Part shown: positions 7,232 through 14,798 of the stretch, piece by piece
Position numbering within the stretch: position 1 is the stretch's first letter
How the letters are laid out: each line of letters begins with the position of its first letter
Origin: Stagnihabitans sp039932095
GTDB lineage: Bacteria; Pseudomonadota; Alphaproteobacteria; Rhodobacterales; Rhodobacteraceae
Assembly (NCBI GenBank): GCA_039932095.1
Contig: JBDTQR010000011.1
Coordinates: 1 to 41,170 of the forward strand
Direction: 5' to 3'
Length of the DNA stretch: 41,170 nt
Notes under the pieces: generated by a model
Told to the model about the DNA's origin: nothing
What the model saw: the letters and a program-made list of their open reading frames with translations, nothing else
Databases searched by the model: none
Made by a program: the position numbers and the translations under genes

Positions 7232-7441
7232 ATGTTCAAAGCCAACGAATCCACCTTGGACCGTGTGCTGCGCGTCGTTGTCGGCCTTGCCCTGCTGGCA
7301 TGGTTCTTTTTCGACGGTGGTGTCGGCGCGTTGCACTATGCCAAGCTGATCGGCATCGTGCCTTTGGTCACCGGGCTGGTCGGCTCTTGCCCGGTCTATG
7401 CGCTGCTGGGGATTTCCAGCTGCCCGATGAAGCGGGCCTGA
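7232..7441 (+). CDS. DUF2892 (YgaP-like) inner-membrane protein
   Basis: A 69-residue membrane protein with two hydrophobic segments, about 13-27 and 37-60, and the DUF2892 ending GSCPVYALLGISSCPMKRA, with cysteines 53 and 64. DUF2892 domains occur alone or fused to rhodaneses (E. coli YgaP) and are common in sulfide/persulfide operons. The ATG at 7232 follows AGGAGA; the frame is open further upstream, but only across the operator. The ATTC-N8-GAAT site ahead of it supports control by a persulfide sensor. Its stop is only 15 bases from the end of the convergent uvrA gene. Its molecular function is unknown. Confidence 0.87.
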   Translation: MFKANESTLDRVLRVVVGLALLAWFFFDGGVGALHYAKLIGIVPLVTGLVGSCPVYALLGISSCPMKRA

Positions 7442-7456
7442 ACTTGGGGCCAGTTG

Positions 7457-10315
7457 CTACTCCGCCGCCATCCGGCGCGGTTTAAGCATGTCTTTCAGGT
7501 AACGCCCGGTATGACTGTCCGCGACCTTGGCAATCGTCTCGGGCGTGCCGGTGGCAAGGATCAGCCCGCCGCCATCGCCACCTTCTGGCCCGATGTCGAT
7601 GATCCAGTCGGCGGTCTTGATCACATCTAGGTTGTGTTCGATGACCACCACGGTGTTGCCCTGATCGACCAGGGAATGCAGCACCTCCAGCAATTTGCGC
7701 ACATCTTCGAAATGCAGCCCCGTGGTCGGTTCGTCGAGGATATAAAGCGTCCGTCCGGTGGCGCGGCGGCTGAGCTCCTTGGACAGTTTCACCCGCTGCG
7801 CCTCGCCGCCTGACAGGGTGGTGGCCTGCTGGCCGACCTTGATGTAGCCCAGACCGACCTCGCAAAGCGCATCCATCTTCTCGCGGATCGCCGGGACGGC
7901 TTGAAAAAAGCCTTTGGCATCTTCACATGTCATATCAAGAACGTCAGCTATGCTCTTGGATTTGAATTTAATTTCGAGAGTCTCGCGGTTGTAGCGGTGG
8001 CCCTTGCAAGTTTCGCAGGTCACATAGACATCGGGCAGGAAGTGCATCTCGATCTTGATGACGCCGTCGCCCTGACAGGCCTCGCAGCGACCGCCCTTGA
8101 CGTTGAAGCTGAACCGCCCCGGCCCGTAGCCGCGCGCCTTGCTTTCGGGCAGCCCGGCGAACCAGTCGCGAATCGGGGTGAAGGCGCCGGTATAGGTGGC
8201 GGGGTTGGAGCGCGGCGTGCGGCCAATCGCCCGTTGGTCGATATCGATCACCTTGTCGAGATGTTCAAAGCCCTTGATCGTCTCGCAGGGGGCCGGGGTT
8301 TCATGCGCCCCGTTCAGCCGCCCCGCCGCCGTCTTGTATAGCGTCTCAACCGTCAAGGTCGATTTGCCGCCGCCTGACACTCCGGTCACGCAAATGAATT
8401 TGCCCAGCGGAAACTCGGCGGTGACGTTCTTGAGGTTGTTCCCGGTCGCCCCGACCACCGTCAGCTTCTTGCCCGAGCCCGAGCGCCGCACTTTCGGCAC
8501 GGCAATCTCGCGCGCGCCCGACAGATACTGCCCGGTCAGACTGCCCGGATCGGCAGCAATTTCAGACGGCGTGCCGCGCGACACCACCTGCCCGCCATGG
8601 ACCCCGGCCCCCGGCCCCATGTCAAAGACGTAGTCTGCCTCACGGATGGCATCTTCGTCGTGCTCCACCACCAAAACGGTGTTCCCGGCATCGCGCAAGT
8701 TCTTCAGCGTGGTCAGCAGCCGGTCATTGTCGCGCTGATGCAGGCCGATCGACGGTTCATCCAGCACATACAGAACCCCGGTCAGTCCCGAACCAATCTG
8801 TGACGCCAGCCGGATCCGCTGGCTTTCGCCGCCCGACAAGGTGCCGGCATTCCGGCTCATCGTCAGATAGTCGAGGCCGACATTGACAAGAAAACCAAGG
8901 CGTTCGCGGATTTCCTTCAGGATCGCCCGGGCAATCTCATTTTGTTGCCCTGTCAGGGTCGCGGGGACCGAGCCGATCCAGTCATGGGCCTGGCGGATCG
9001 ACATTTTAACGACCTGCCCGACATGCATGGTGGCAATCTTCACTGCCAGAGCCTCTGGCCGCAGTCGGTAGCCGCCGCAGGCGCCGCAGGGTCGGTTGTT
9101 CTGAAACCGCTCCATCTCTTCACGGCTCCAAGCCGAGTCGGTCTCGCGGTAGCGTCGCTCCAGATTGGGCAGGATGCCTTCGAACACCCGTTTGACCTGA
9201 TAGACCCGGCCGCCCTCATCATAACGGAACTCGATCTCATCACCGCCCGAGCCGTGCAGGAACACATCCTTGACCACGTCGGACAGGTCTTTCCACTTGG
9301 TCTTCTTGTCAAATCCGTAATGCTTGGCCATCGCATCGATGGTCTGCAGGAAGTACGGGCTTTTCGACTTGGCCCACGGCGCAATCGCGCCTTGAATCAA
9401 GGTAAGCCCCTGATCCGGCACGATCAACCGTTCGTCAAAGAACAGCTCCATCCCCAACCCGTCACAGACCGGACATGCCCCGAACGGCGCGTTGAAGCTG
9501 AACAGACGCGGCTCGATCTCGGCAATGGTGAAGCCGGAAACCGGGCAAGCGAATTTTTCGGAATAGGTGATCCGTTGCCCGTCCCCCTCCGCAGGGGCGG
9601 TCTCGATCACTGCAATCCCGTCGGCCAGGTTCAACGCCGTGCGGAACGAATCGGCCAGCCGCGTCTCCAGCCCCTCTTTCACGACGATCCGGTCGACCAC
9701 GACATCGACATCGTGGCGCAGCTTCTTGTCCAGCGTCGGCGGTTCATCCAGATCGTAGAAAGTGCCATCGACCTTTACGCGCTGAAACCCCTGTTTGCGC
9801 AGGTCGAGAAATTCCTTGCGATACTCGCCCTTGCGGTCGCGGATGATCGGGGCAAGCAGGTAGGCACGCGCGCCCTCCTCCATCGCCATCACCGCGTCGA
9901 CCATGTCCTGCACCTGCATTGCAGTGATCGGCAGGCCAGTTGCCGGACTGAACGGCGTGCCGACTCGGGCGAACAGCAGGCGCATGTAGTCATAGATCTC
10001 GGTGACGGTGCCAACCGTGGAGCGCGGGTTCTTCGACGTCGTCTTCTGCTCGATCGAAATGGCGGGCGAGAGGCCGGAGATGTGGTCGACATCCGGCTTG
10101 CCCATCATGTCGAGGAACTGCCGCGCATAGGCACTCAGGCTCTCGACATAGCGGCGCTGGCCTTCGGCATAGATCGTGTCGAACGCCAGCGAGCTTTTGC
10201 CAGACCCCGACAGCCCGGTGATCACCACCAGTTTGTCGCGCGGAATGTCCACATCGACGTTCTTCAGATTGTGCTCGCGCGCGCCGCGCACCTCGATGAA
10301 CTTCTGTTCCGCCAT
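7457..10315 (-). CDS. uvrA: Excinuclease ABC subunit A
   Basis: A 952-residue UvrA, the damage-recognition ATPase of nucleotide excision repair. The first Walker A is GLSGSGKSS at residues 34-42, and the second is GVSGGGKST in the C-terminal half. ABC signatures (LSGGESQRIRLA; LSGGEAQRVKLS) and zinc-binding CxxC pairs (CPVCDG, CGACGG, CEACQG with CETCKG) are all present. The ATG at 10315 was chosen over one four codons upstream because MAEQKFIEVRGAREHNLKNV is the usual family start. A LexA box lies 64 bases upstream, so SOS induction is expected. The rhodanese gene is divergent, and the short intergenic space carries both controls. Confidence 0.97.
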   Translation of the reverse strand: MAEQKFIEVRGAREHNLKNVDVDIPRDKLVVITGLSGSGKSSLAFDTIYAEGQRRYVESLSAYARQFLDMMGKPDVDHISGLSPAISIEQKTTSKNPRSTVGTVTEIYDYMRLLFARVGTPFSPATGLPITAMQVQDMVDAVMAMEEGARAYLLAPIIRDRKGEYRKEFLDLRKQGFQRVKVDGTFYDLDEPPTLDKKLRHDVDVVVDRIVVKEGLETRLADSFRTALNLADGIAVIETAPAEGDGQRITYSEKFACPVSGFTIAEIEPRLFSFNAPFGACPVCDGLGMELFFDERLIVPDQGLTLIQGAIAPWAKSKSPYFLQTIDAMAKHYGFDKKTKWKDLSDVVKDVFLHGSGGDEIEFRYDEGGRVYQVKRVFEGILPNLERRYRETDSAWSREEMERFQNNRPCGACGGYRLRPEALAVKIATMHVGQVVKMSIRQAHDWIGSVPATLTGQQNEIARAILKEIRERLGFLVNVGLDYLTMSRNAGTLSGGESQRIRLASQIGSGLTGVLYVLDEPSIGLHQRDNDRLLTTLKNLRDAGNTVLVVEHDEDAIREADYVFDMGPGAGVHGGQVVSRGTPSEIAADPGSLTGQYLSGAREIAVPKVRRSGSGKKLTVVGATGNNLKNVTAEFPLGKFICVTGVSGGGKSTLTVETLYKTAAGRLNGAHETPAPCETIKGFEHLDKVIDIDQRAIGRTPRSNPATYTGAFTPIRDWFAGLPESKARGYGPGRFSFNVKGGRCEACQGDGVIKIEMHFLPDVYVTCETCKGHRYNRETLEIKFKSKSIADVLDMTCEDAKGFFQAVPAIREKMDALCEVGLGYIKVGQQATTLSGGEAQRVKLSKELSRRATGRTLYILDEPTTGLHFEDVRKLLEVLHSLVDQGNTVVVIEHNLDVIKTADWIIDIGPEGGDGGGLILATGTPETIAKVADSHTGRYLKDMLKPRRMAAE

Positions 10316-10378
10316 GACCCACCTCACACCAAGGCTAACAGATAAGGGCGAATCATCGGCTTTCCAACTGGAAAATGT

Positions 10379-10393
10379 GAACGAAGAGTGAAC
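10379..10393 (-). promoter_or_regulatory. LexA (SOS) box upstream of uvrA
   Basis: GAAC-N7-GAAC exactly, the alphaproteobacterial LexA operator form, placed 64 bases before the uvrA start. uvrA is an established SOS gene in this class. The spacing and both half-sites are seen directly. Confidence 0.72.
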
Positions 10394-10433
10394 TCATACC
10401 GGCTATGGGAATTCTTCTGTGGAGGAGCTTTAC

Positions 10434-10453
10434 ATATTCTACTTTCGGAATAT
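10434..10453. promoter_or_regulatory. SqrR/BigR-type operator before the rhodanese gene
   Basis: ATATTC-N8-GAATAT, a perfect dyad that contains ATTC-N8-GAAT, 28 bases before the rhodanese ATG. It has the same half-sites and spacing as the dyad before the DUF2892 gene (7169-7184), and both are preceded by TTTACAT. This supports a shared persulfide-responsive repressor; the repressor gene is not in the window. Confidence 0.62.
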
Positions 10454-10481
10454 ATAGGAAGCGACCACGAAAGGACCAAAA

Positions 10482-10841
10482 ATGTTCAACTTCCTGAAAT
10501 CCGGCAGCGCCACCGCCAAACTGACTGCCGCCGACGCCGTCGTCCGGCTGGCGAAGGGTGAAATCACTGTGATCGACGTGCGGGAGGCGGCGGAGATTGC
10601 CGCCTCTGGCAAAGCCAAGGGCGCCCTGCACATCCCGTTGGCGCTGATCCCCTTGAAGGCCGATCCAAAGGCGCCCGATGTCGCCAAAGGTCTGGACCTG
10701 ACCAGGCCGGTCGCGGTCTATTGTGCTTCGGGAATGCGCTCTGGCTCGGCAGTCACCGTCTTGAAGAAGCTCGGCTATGATGCGCATAACATTGGTACAA
10801 TCCGCGATTGGGCGGCAGCGGGCGGTGCGATCAGCCGCTGA
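10482..10841 (+). CDS. Single-domain rhodanese (sulfurtransferase)
   Basis: A 119-residue cytoplasmic rhodanese domain. The active-site loop is CASGMRS with catalytic Cys81, preceded by VIDVREAAEI. Rhodaneses move sulfane sulfur between donors such as thiosulfate or persulfides and acceptors such as cyanide, thiols or proteins. AAAGGA lies before the ATG. The upstream ATTC-N8-GAAT operator, shared with the DUF2892 gene, points to a role in sulfide/persulfide handling; E. coli YgaP carries these two domains in one protein. The last 11 bases overlap the convergent MFS gene. Confidence 0.9.
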   Translation: MFNFLKSGSATAKLTAADAVVRLAKGEITVIDVREAAEIAASGKAKGALHIPLALIPLKADPKAPDVAKGLDLTRPVAVYCASGMRSGSAVTVLKKLGYDAHNIGTIRDWAAAGGAISR

Positions 10842-11991
10842 CCCGCCGGCGCGCCTGAAGTGCGTGGATCAGGATGCCAAGGGCGTAGACGGTGGCCAGA
10901 AACAAGCTCAACCCCGTCACCCCGGTCTTGGCTAGAATGATGGCCATCACTGGCGTGCCGGTGGTAGTTCCCAGATTGCCCAACTGGGCAATCGCCCCTG
11001 ACGCGCGGGCGCGGTCCTCGGCTGATGGGTTCAATTGCGCCATGGCGGCAAAACTCGGCCCCGGCATCAGGCCAACGGCGACCGACAGCAGCAAGATCGC
11101 TGCGGTCTCCATCAGCCCAGAGCCCCAGAACAGCCACAATGCCACGCTGGCCACGATCCCCAGGGCAAACCCGCTCTGCACCACCCGCACCGCCGCCATG
11201 CGCGACAACAGCCACACGCCCAGGGTCAGCGAGGTCACGATCGACAGCAACGGCATCGCCACCGCAACAAATCCGCCCCAGCCCGGCGTCGCAGCCGCGG
11301 GCAACAACGTCAACAACGCCACGTAAGTCACGGTGTAGCAAACAAATCCCATCGCCGGTGCCCCCAGAAAGGGTGAAGCGTAGATCGCCAGATGCTGTCT
11401 GAACAGTCCGGGTCCACCCTGCGGCACGACCTGCCGTACATCTTCCGGCATCAAGGCCGACAGCAGCCCCAGCATTCCGACCATCCATACGGCATGGGCC
11501 CAGAACAGCGCCGGATCGCCGAACCAGGCCACAAACGGCGGCGCGACATAGGCCAGAATTGCAAAGGTCAGGCCGAAGAACGTCGACCAAAGTGCCATCG
11601 CCGCCCCCAGCAAATGCCGCGGCGCCACCGCAGCAATCGCCGCCGGACCCACGACGACAATCGTCAGATGCGACACCCCCTCCAGCAACCGCGTGGCCAT
11701 CATCACGGGATAGGGCGGCAGAAAACTCTGCACCACAGAAACCACCGCGCCCAATCCGAGGGCCCAGAGAATCGCCCGCCGCGCCCCGATTCGCGACACC
11801 AGCAGCCCGGCCGAGGTGCCAAAGATCAGCCCGACAATCCCGACAATCGACACCATGAAGCCGATACCCACCGGCCCGGCCGACGCGTAATGCCGCTCAA
11901 GATCCTGATAAAGAATGGAAATCTTGCCAAACTGCGCCGCAGCTCCCAATCCGGCACACCAAAGCACCAGAACGATCAAGATTTGGCGCAT
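10831..11991 (-). CDS. MFS transporter
   Basis: A 386-residue major-facilitator protein with about twelve hydrophobic helices. The A-type loop motif between helices 2 and 3 is weak (GLLVSRIGARRAIL), and MATRLLEGVSHL follows in helix 4. The second half begins near PGLFRQHLAIYASPF. It resembles small-solute or drug exporters and CynX-like carriers, but the substrate cannot be read from the sequence. It converges on the rhodanese gene with an 11-base overlap and is divergent from the DUF892 gene, separated by about 100 bases. There is no co-directional neighbour to suggest a pathway. Confidence 0.85.
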   Translation of the reverse strand: MRQILIVLVLWCAGLGAAAQFGKISILYQDLERHYASAGPVGIGFMVSIVGIVGLIFGTSAGLLVSRIGARRAILWALGLGAVVSVVQSFLPPYPVMMATRLLEGVSHLTIVVVGPAAIAAVAPRHLLGAAMALWSTFFGLTFAILAYVAPPFVAWFGDPALFWAHAVWMVGMLGLLSALMPEDVRQVVPQGGPGLFRQHLAIYASPFLGAPAMGFVCYTVTYVALLTLLPAAATPGWGGFVAVAMPLLSIVTSLTLGVWLLSRMAAVRVVQSGFALGIVASVALWLFWGSGLMETAAILLLSVAVGLMPGPSFAAMAQLNPSAEDRARASGAIAQLGNLGTTTGTPVMAIILAKTGVTGLSLFLATVYALGILIHALQARRRVSG

Positions 11992-12012
11992 GTCGCAATC
12001 CTCAGCTTTTCG

Positions 12013-12038
12013 GGAACATGTTCAAGACGGACGGTGTT
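12013..12038 (+). promoter_or_regulatory. Possible ECF-type promoter before the DUF892 gene
   Basis: GGAAC (12013-12017), 17 bases, then TGTT (12035-12038). This is one base from the GGAAC-N16/17-CGTT pattern of alphaproteobacterial EcfG general-stress promoters. The -35 part lies in a perfect 10-bp palindrome (GAACATGTTC, 12014-12023), which could instead be an operator. Many Rhodobacterales lack EcfG, so this is weak. Confidence 0.25.
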
Positions 12039-12094
12039 GTAGACGCAATGGCCGTCGCGGATGGCGACCAGGGTAAAATCAAATGAGGACGATC

Positions 12095-12598
12095 ATGGCC
12101 AAACTTAAAAATCTGGAAGACCTGTTTCACGACACGCTGAAAGACGTCTACTACGCGGAACGCAAGATCTACAAGTCATTGCCCAAGATGATCAAGGCCG
12201 CGCAGTCTGACGATTTGCGGGCCGGTTTTGAAAAGCATCGGGCCGAAACCGAGGGCCATATCGAACGGCTTCAGCAAGTGTTCGACCTGCTGGGCAAGCC
12301 CGCCCGGGCCAAGACCTGTGATGCCATCGAAGGCATCCTGACCGAGGCCGAGGAGATCATTGCCGATTTCAGCGATACGGCGGCGCTGGACGCAGGGCTG
12401 ATTTCTTCGGCGCAGGCCGTCGAACATTATGAGATCACCCGTTATGGCACCCTGCATCGCTGGGCCACCGTTCTGGGCATGACAGAAGCTGCGACGCTGC
12501 TGCAATCCACGCTGGATGAAGAGTACAAGACCGATGACGCGCTGACCGCGATGGCGGATGCGGGCATCAACCGCCACGCGGAAAAAGAAGCCGCCTGA
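12095..12598 (+). CDS. DUF892 (YciE/YciF) ferritin-like protein
   Basis: A 167-residue four-helix protein of the DUF892 family, beginning MAKLKNLEDLFHDTLKDVYY and carrying repeated E/H positions that could form a di-metal site (KHRAETEGHIERL; AVEHYEITRYGTLHRWA). Family members are stress-induced ferritin-like proteins whose reaction is not established. The start at 12095 follows GAGGAC; an ATG four codons upstream lies on top of that Shine-Dalgarno. A GGAAC-N17-TGTT element upstream might be a stress promoter. It stands alone, facing lpd across a bidirectional terminator. Confidence 0.9.
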   Translation: MAKLKNLEDLFHDTLKDVYYAERKIYKSLPKMIKAAQSDDLRAGFEKHRAETEGHIERLQQVFDLLGKPARAKTCDAIEGILTEAEEIIADFSDTAALDAGLISSAQAVEHYEITRYGTLHRWATVLGMTEAATLLQSTLDEEYKTDDALTAMADAGINRHAEKEAA

Positions 12599-12602
12599 CA
12601 AC

Positions 12603-12638
12603 AGTGGCGGGGACCCCGGTTTTGGGATCCCTGCCGCT
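12603..12638. terminator. Bidirectional terminator hairpin between the DUF892 gene and lpd
   Basis: Arms 12603-12613 and 12628-12638 pair over 11 bp with two wobbles. A further inner CCC/GGG pairing (12615-12617 with 12624-12626) closes a GGTTTT loop. It lies in the 54 bases between two convergent stops. There is no long U-run, so its efficiency is uncertain. Confidence 0.6.
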
Positions 12639-12652
12639 ACATCCTGCAACCG

Positions 12653-14044
12653 TCAGAAATGCAGCGCGCGACCATAGGCGTCCAGCACTGACTCGTGCAT
12701 CATTTCGGACAGGGTCGGATGCGGGAACACGGTGTTCATCAACTCCTGCTCCGTCGTCTCCAATTCGCGCCCGATGACGTAGCCTTGGATCAGTTCTGTC
12801 ACTTCGGCACCGACCATATGGGCGCCCAGCAGTTCACCGGACTTGGCATCAAAAACGGTCTTGATCATTCCTTCAGGCTCGCCCAAGGCAATTGCCTTGC
12901 CGTTGCCGATGAACGGGAAATGGCCGACCTTCACCGTATAGCCCGCTTCCTTGGCCTTGGCCTCGGTCATGCCGACTGAGGCGACCTGCGGCTGGCAATA
13001 GGTGCAGCCGGCAATAGAGCCGGGCTTGATGGGATGAGGATGGCCACCCGCGATCAGTTCGGCGACCATAACGCCTTCGTGGCTCGCCTTGTGCGCCAGC
13101 CACGGTGCACCGGCGATGTCACCGATGGCAAAAAGCCCGTCCACACCAGTCCGGCAAAATTCGTCGGTCACCACATGGGTCCGGTCAAGCTTGACCCCCA
13201 ATGCCTCCAGCCCCAGCCCTTCGACATTGCCGACAATGCCGACCGCCGAGATAACGGTGTCGAACTCCAGCGTCGTGGTACCCTTGGCATCCTCCAGATG
13301 GGCGACGACCTTGCCGGACGAGCGGTCCAGCTTCTTCACCGTGGTCTTTTCGAGGATCTTCATCCCCTGCTTCACGAAAGCTTTCTTGGCAAAGGCTGAA
13401 ATCTCGGCATCCTCGACCGGCAGCACCCGGTCCAGCACCTCGACCACCGTGGTATCGGCGCCGAGGGTGTTGAAGAAGGAGGCAAATTCGATCCCGATGG
13501 CACCCGAGCCGATCACCAGCAGCTTTTTCGGCATCCGCTTGGCGACCAGAGCGTGGCGATAGGTCCAGACCAGATCGCCGTCCGCCTCCAGCCCCGGCAG
13601 TTCGCGGGCCCGCGCCCCGGTGGCGAGAATGATCGACTTGGCGGTCAATTCCTCAACGCCCTTGTCGGTTTTGACCGCCACCATACCCTTCTTGGGCAGT
13701 GTCGCCTCGCCCATGAACACCGTGACCTTGTTCTTTTTCATCAGATGACCAATGCCGCCCGACAATTGCTTGGCCACCGCCCGCGACCGCGCCACAACGG
13801 CCGCCAGATCGAAACTGGCCCCCGTGACGGCAAGACCGAATTCCTTGGCCCGGTGCATCAGATGGTACACTTCGGCGGTGCGCAGCAGGGCTTTTGTCGG
13901 GATGCAGCCCCAGTTCAGACAGATGCCGCCAAGGTTTTCGCGCTCGACAATGGCGACTTTCAGACCCAGTTGCGCGGCCCTGATGGCTGCCACATAGCCG
14001 CCCGGTCCGGCACCGATCACGATCACGTCGAAACTTGCAGCCAT
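12653..14044 (-). CDS. lpd: Dihydrolipoyl dehydrogenase (E3)
   Basis: A 463-residue flavoprotein disulfide reductase. It has an FAD-binding VIVIGAGPGGYVAAIRAAQL, the redox-active CLNWGC in GGICLNWGCIPTKALL, an NAD-binding GSGAIGIEFASF, a second FAD site GLFAIGDIAGAPWLAHKAS, and the C-terminal dimer-interface HPTLSEMMHE with the catalytic His-Glu pair. It reoxidises lipoyl groups of 2-oxoacid dehydrogenases and the glycine cleavage system. No E1 or E2 gene is adjacent, so the complex served is not shown. The gene starts from ATG at 14044 behind GGGAGGA, which itself lies within a palindrome (14049-14060). Confidence 0.95.
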   Translation of the reverse strand: MAASFDVIVIGAGPGGYVAAIRAAQLGLKVAIVERENLGGICLNWGCIPTKALLRTAEVYHLMHRAKEFGLAVTGASFDLAAVVARSRAVAKQLSGGIGHLMKKNKVTVFMGEATLPKKGMVAVKTDKGVEELTAKSIILATGARARELPGLEADGDLVWTYRHALVAKRMPKKLLVIGSGAIGIEFASFFNTLGADTTVVEVLDRVLPVEDAEISAFAKKAFVKQGMKILEKTTVKKLDRSSGKVVAHLEDAKGTTTLEFDTVISAVGIVGNVEGLGLEALGVKLDRTHVVTDEFCRTGVDGLFAIGDIAGAPWLAHKASHEGVMVAELIAGGHPHPIKPGSIAGCTYCQPQVASVGMTEAKAKEAGYTVKVGHFPFIGNGKAIALGEPEGMIKTVFDAKSGELLGAHMVGAEVTELIQGYVIGRELETTEQELMNTVFPHPTLSEMMHESVLDAYGRALHF

Positions 14045-14048
14045 CTTT

Positions 14049-14076
14049 TCCTCCCGAGGACGGGCTTTGCGGCCCG
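14049..14076 (-). promoter_or_regulatory. Tandem hairpins in the lpd leader, one covering the ribosome-binding site
   Basis: Read on the minus strand, CGGGC-N6-GCCCG (14076-14061) is followed directly by TCCTC-GG-GAGGA (14060-14049). The GGGAGGA of the second palindrome is the Shine-Dalgarno of lpd. A T6 run lies immediately before the first stem. Folding could limit lpd translation; this is a structural inference. Confidence 0.4.
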
Positions 14077-14138
14077 AAAAAAGTAGTTTGGCATTAAACC
14101 ATTATTTTCATCGCAGCAACAAGGCCAGAGCCCTACCG

Positions 14139-14726
14139 CTATGCACCCTCTGCATGGCTTGCCTTCAACGCTTCGACCACGGCGCCGTAGCCACCCTTCT
14201 GCAGAAACTCCGCCTCTTCCGGCGTGCTTTCCCGGCCAAAGGCTGCGTTGCGGAACGGGAACCGGCCAAAGCGAGCGATGATTTGCTGATGCGCCCGGGC
14301 GTGCAGAACCATTGTGGGGTCCAGCGGCAACCGTTCTGCCATCAGGGACACCGCCAAGGCCTGATCTTCCGGGTCTTCGGAATGTTCGAACGGCAGGTAG
14401 AAAAACATCCGCTCCGGCTCTGGTGCTGCCATGTCCCAGCCTTCCGCAATCGCCCTGCGGGCGGCGTCGCGGGCCTGCGGATCGGTGGCAAAGGCCCGGG
14501 CAGAGCCGCGGTGGATGTTGCGTGACATCTGATCGCAGACGACCAGATAGGCCAGCGTCGGGCCGGGTCCATCAACCCAATGCTCCAGCCCGCCATCCAT
14601 TGCGGCCTGCAAGACCTCGGCAAAACGGTCGCGGATCTCGGCGTCCAGATCTTCGCCGCCGGCGAACCAGCCATCTTCGCCGACCTCACCGATCCAATAG
14701 TCCAGCACTTCTACCGGGTCTGCCAT
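14139..14726 (-). CDS. DUF924 family protein
   Basis: A 195-residue soluble protein beginning MADPVEVLDYWIGEVGEDGW, with the DUF924 core LAYLVVCDQMSRNIHRGSAR, then MFFYLPFEHSED and HQQIIARFGRFPFRNAAFGR. DUF924 is an all-helical TPR-like family with no established activity. The start at 14726 has GGAGG six bases upstream; longer in-frame starts exist at 14738 and 14789 without better support. It is co-directional with the MFS gene upstream, separated by about 70 bases, and with lpd downstream. Function unknown. Confidence 0.88.
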   Translation of the reverse strand: MADPVEVLDYWIGEVGEDGWFAGGEDLDAEIRDRFAEVLQAAMDGGLEHWVDGPGPTLAYLVVCDQMSRNIHRGSARAFATDPQARDAARRAIAEGWDMAAPEPERMFFYLPFEHSEDPEDQALAVSLMAERLPLDPTMVLHARAHQQIIARFGRFPFRNAAFGRESTPEEAEFLQKGGYGAVVEALKASHAEGA

Positions 14727-14798
14727 GTCAGCCTCCATCCTGAAGCCAGCGTGACATGTTTGCCTCCGGGGTGCAACGCAGACGGGCAAAGCACCGGC

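Noticed and set aside
8942..10345. Long open frame on the plus strand opposite uvrA (467 codons)
   Set aside because: It is antisense to a clear uvrA, has no signal or family motif, and is a by-product of GC-rich codon use.
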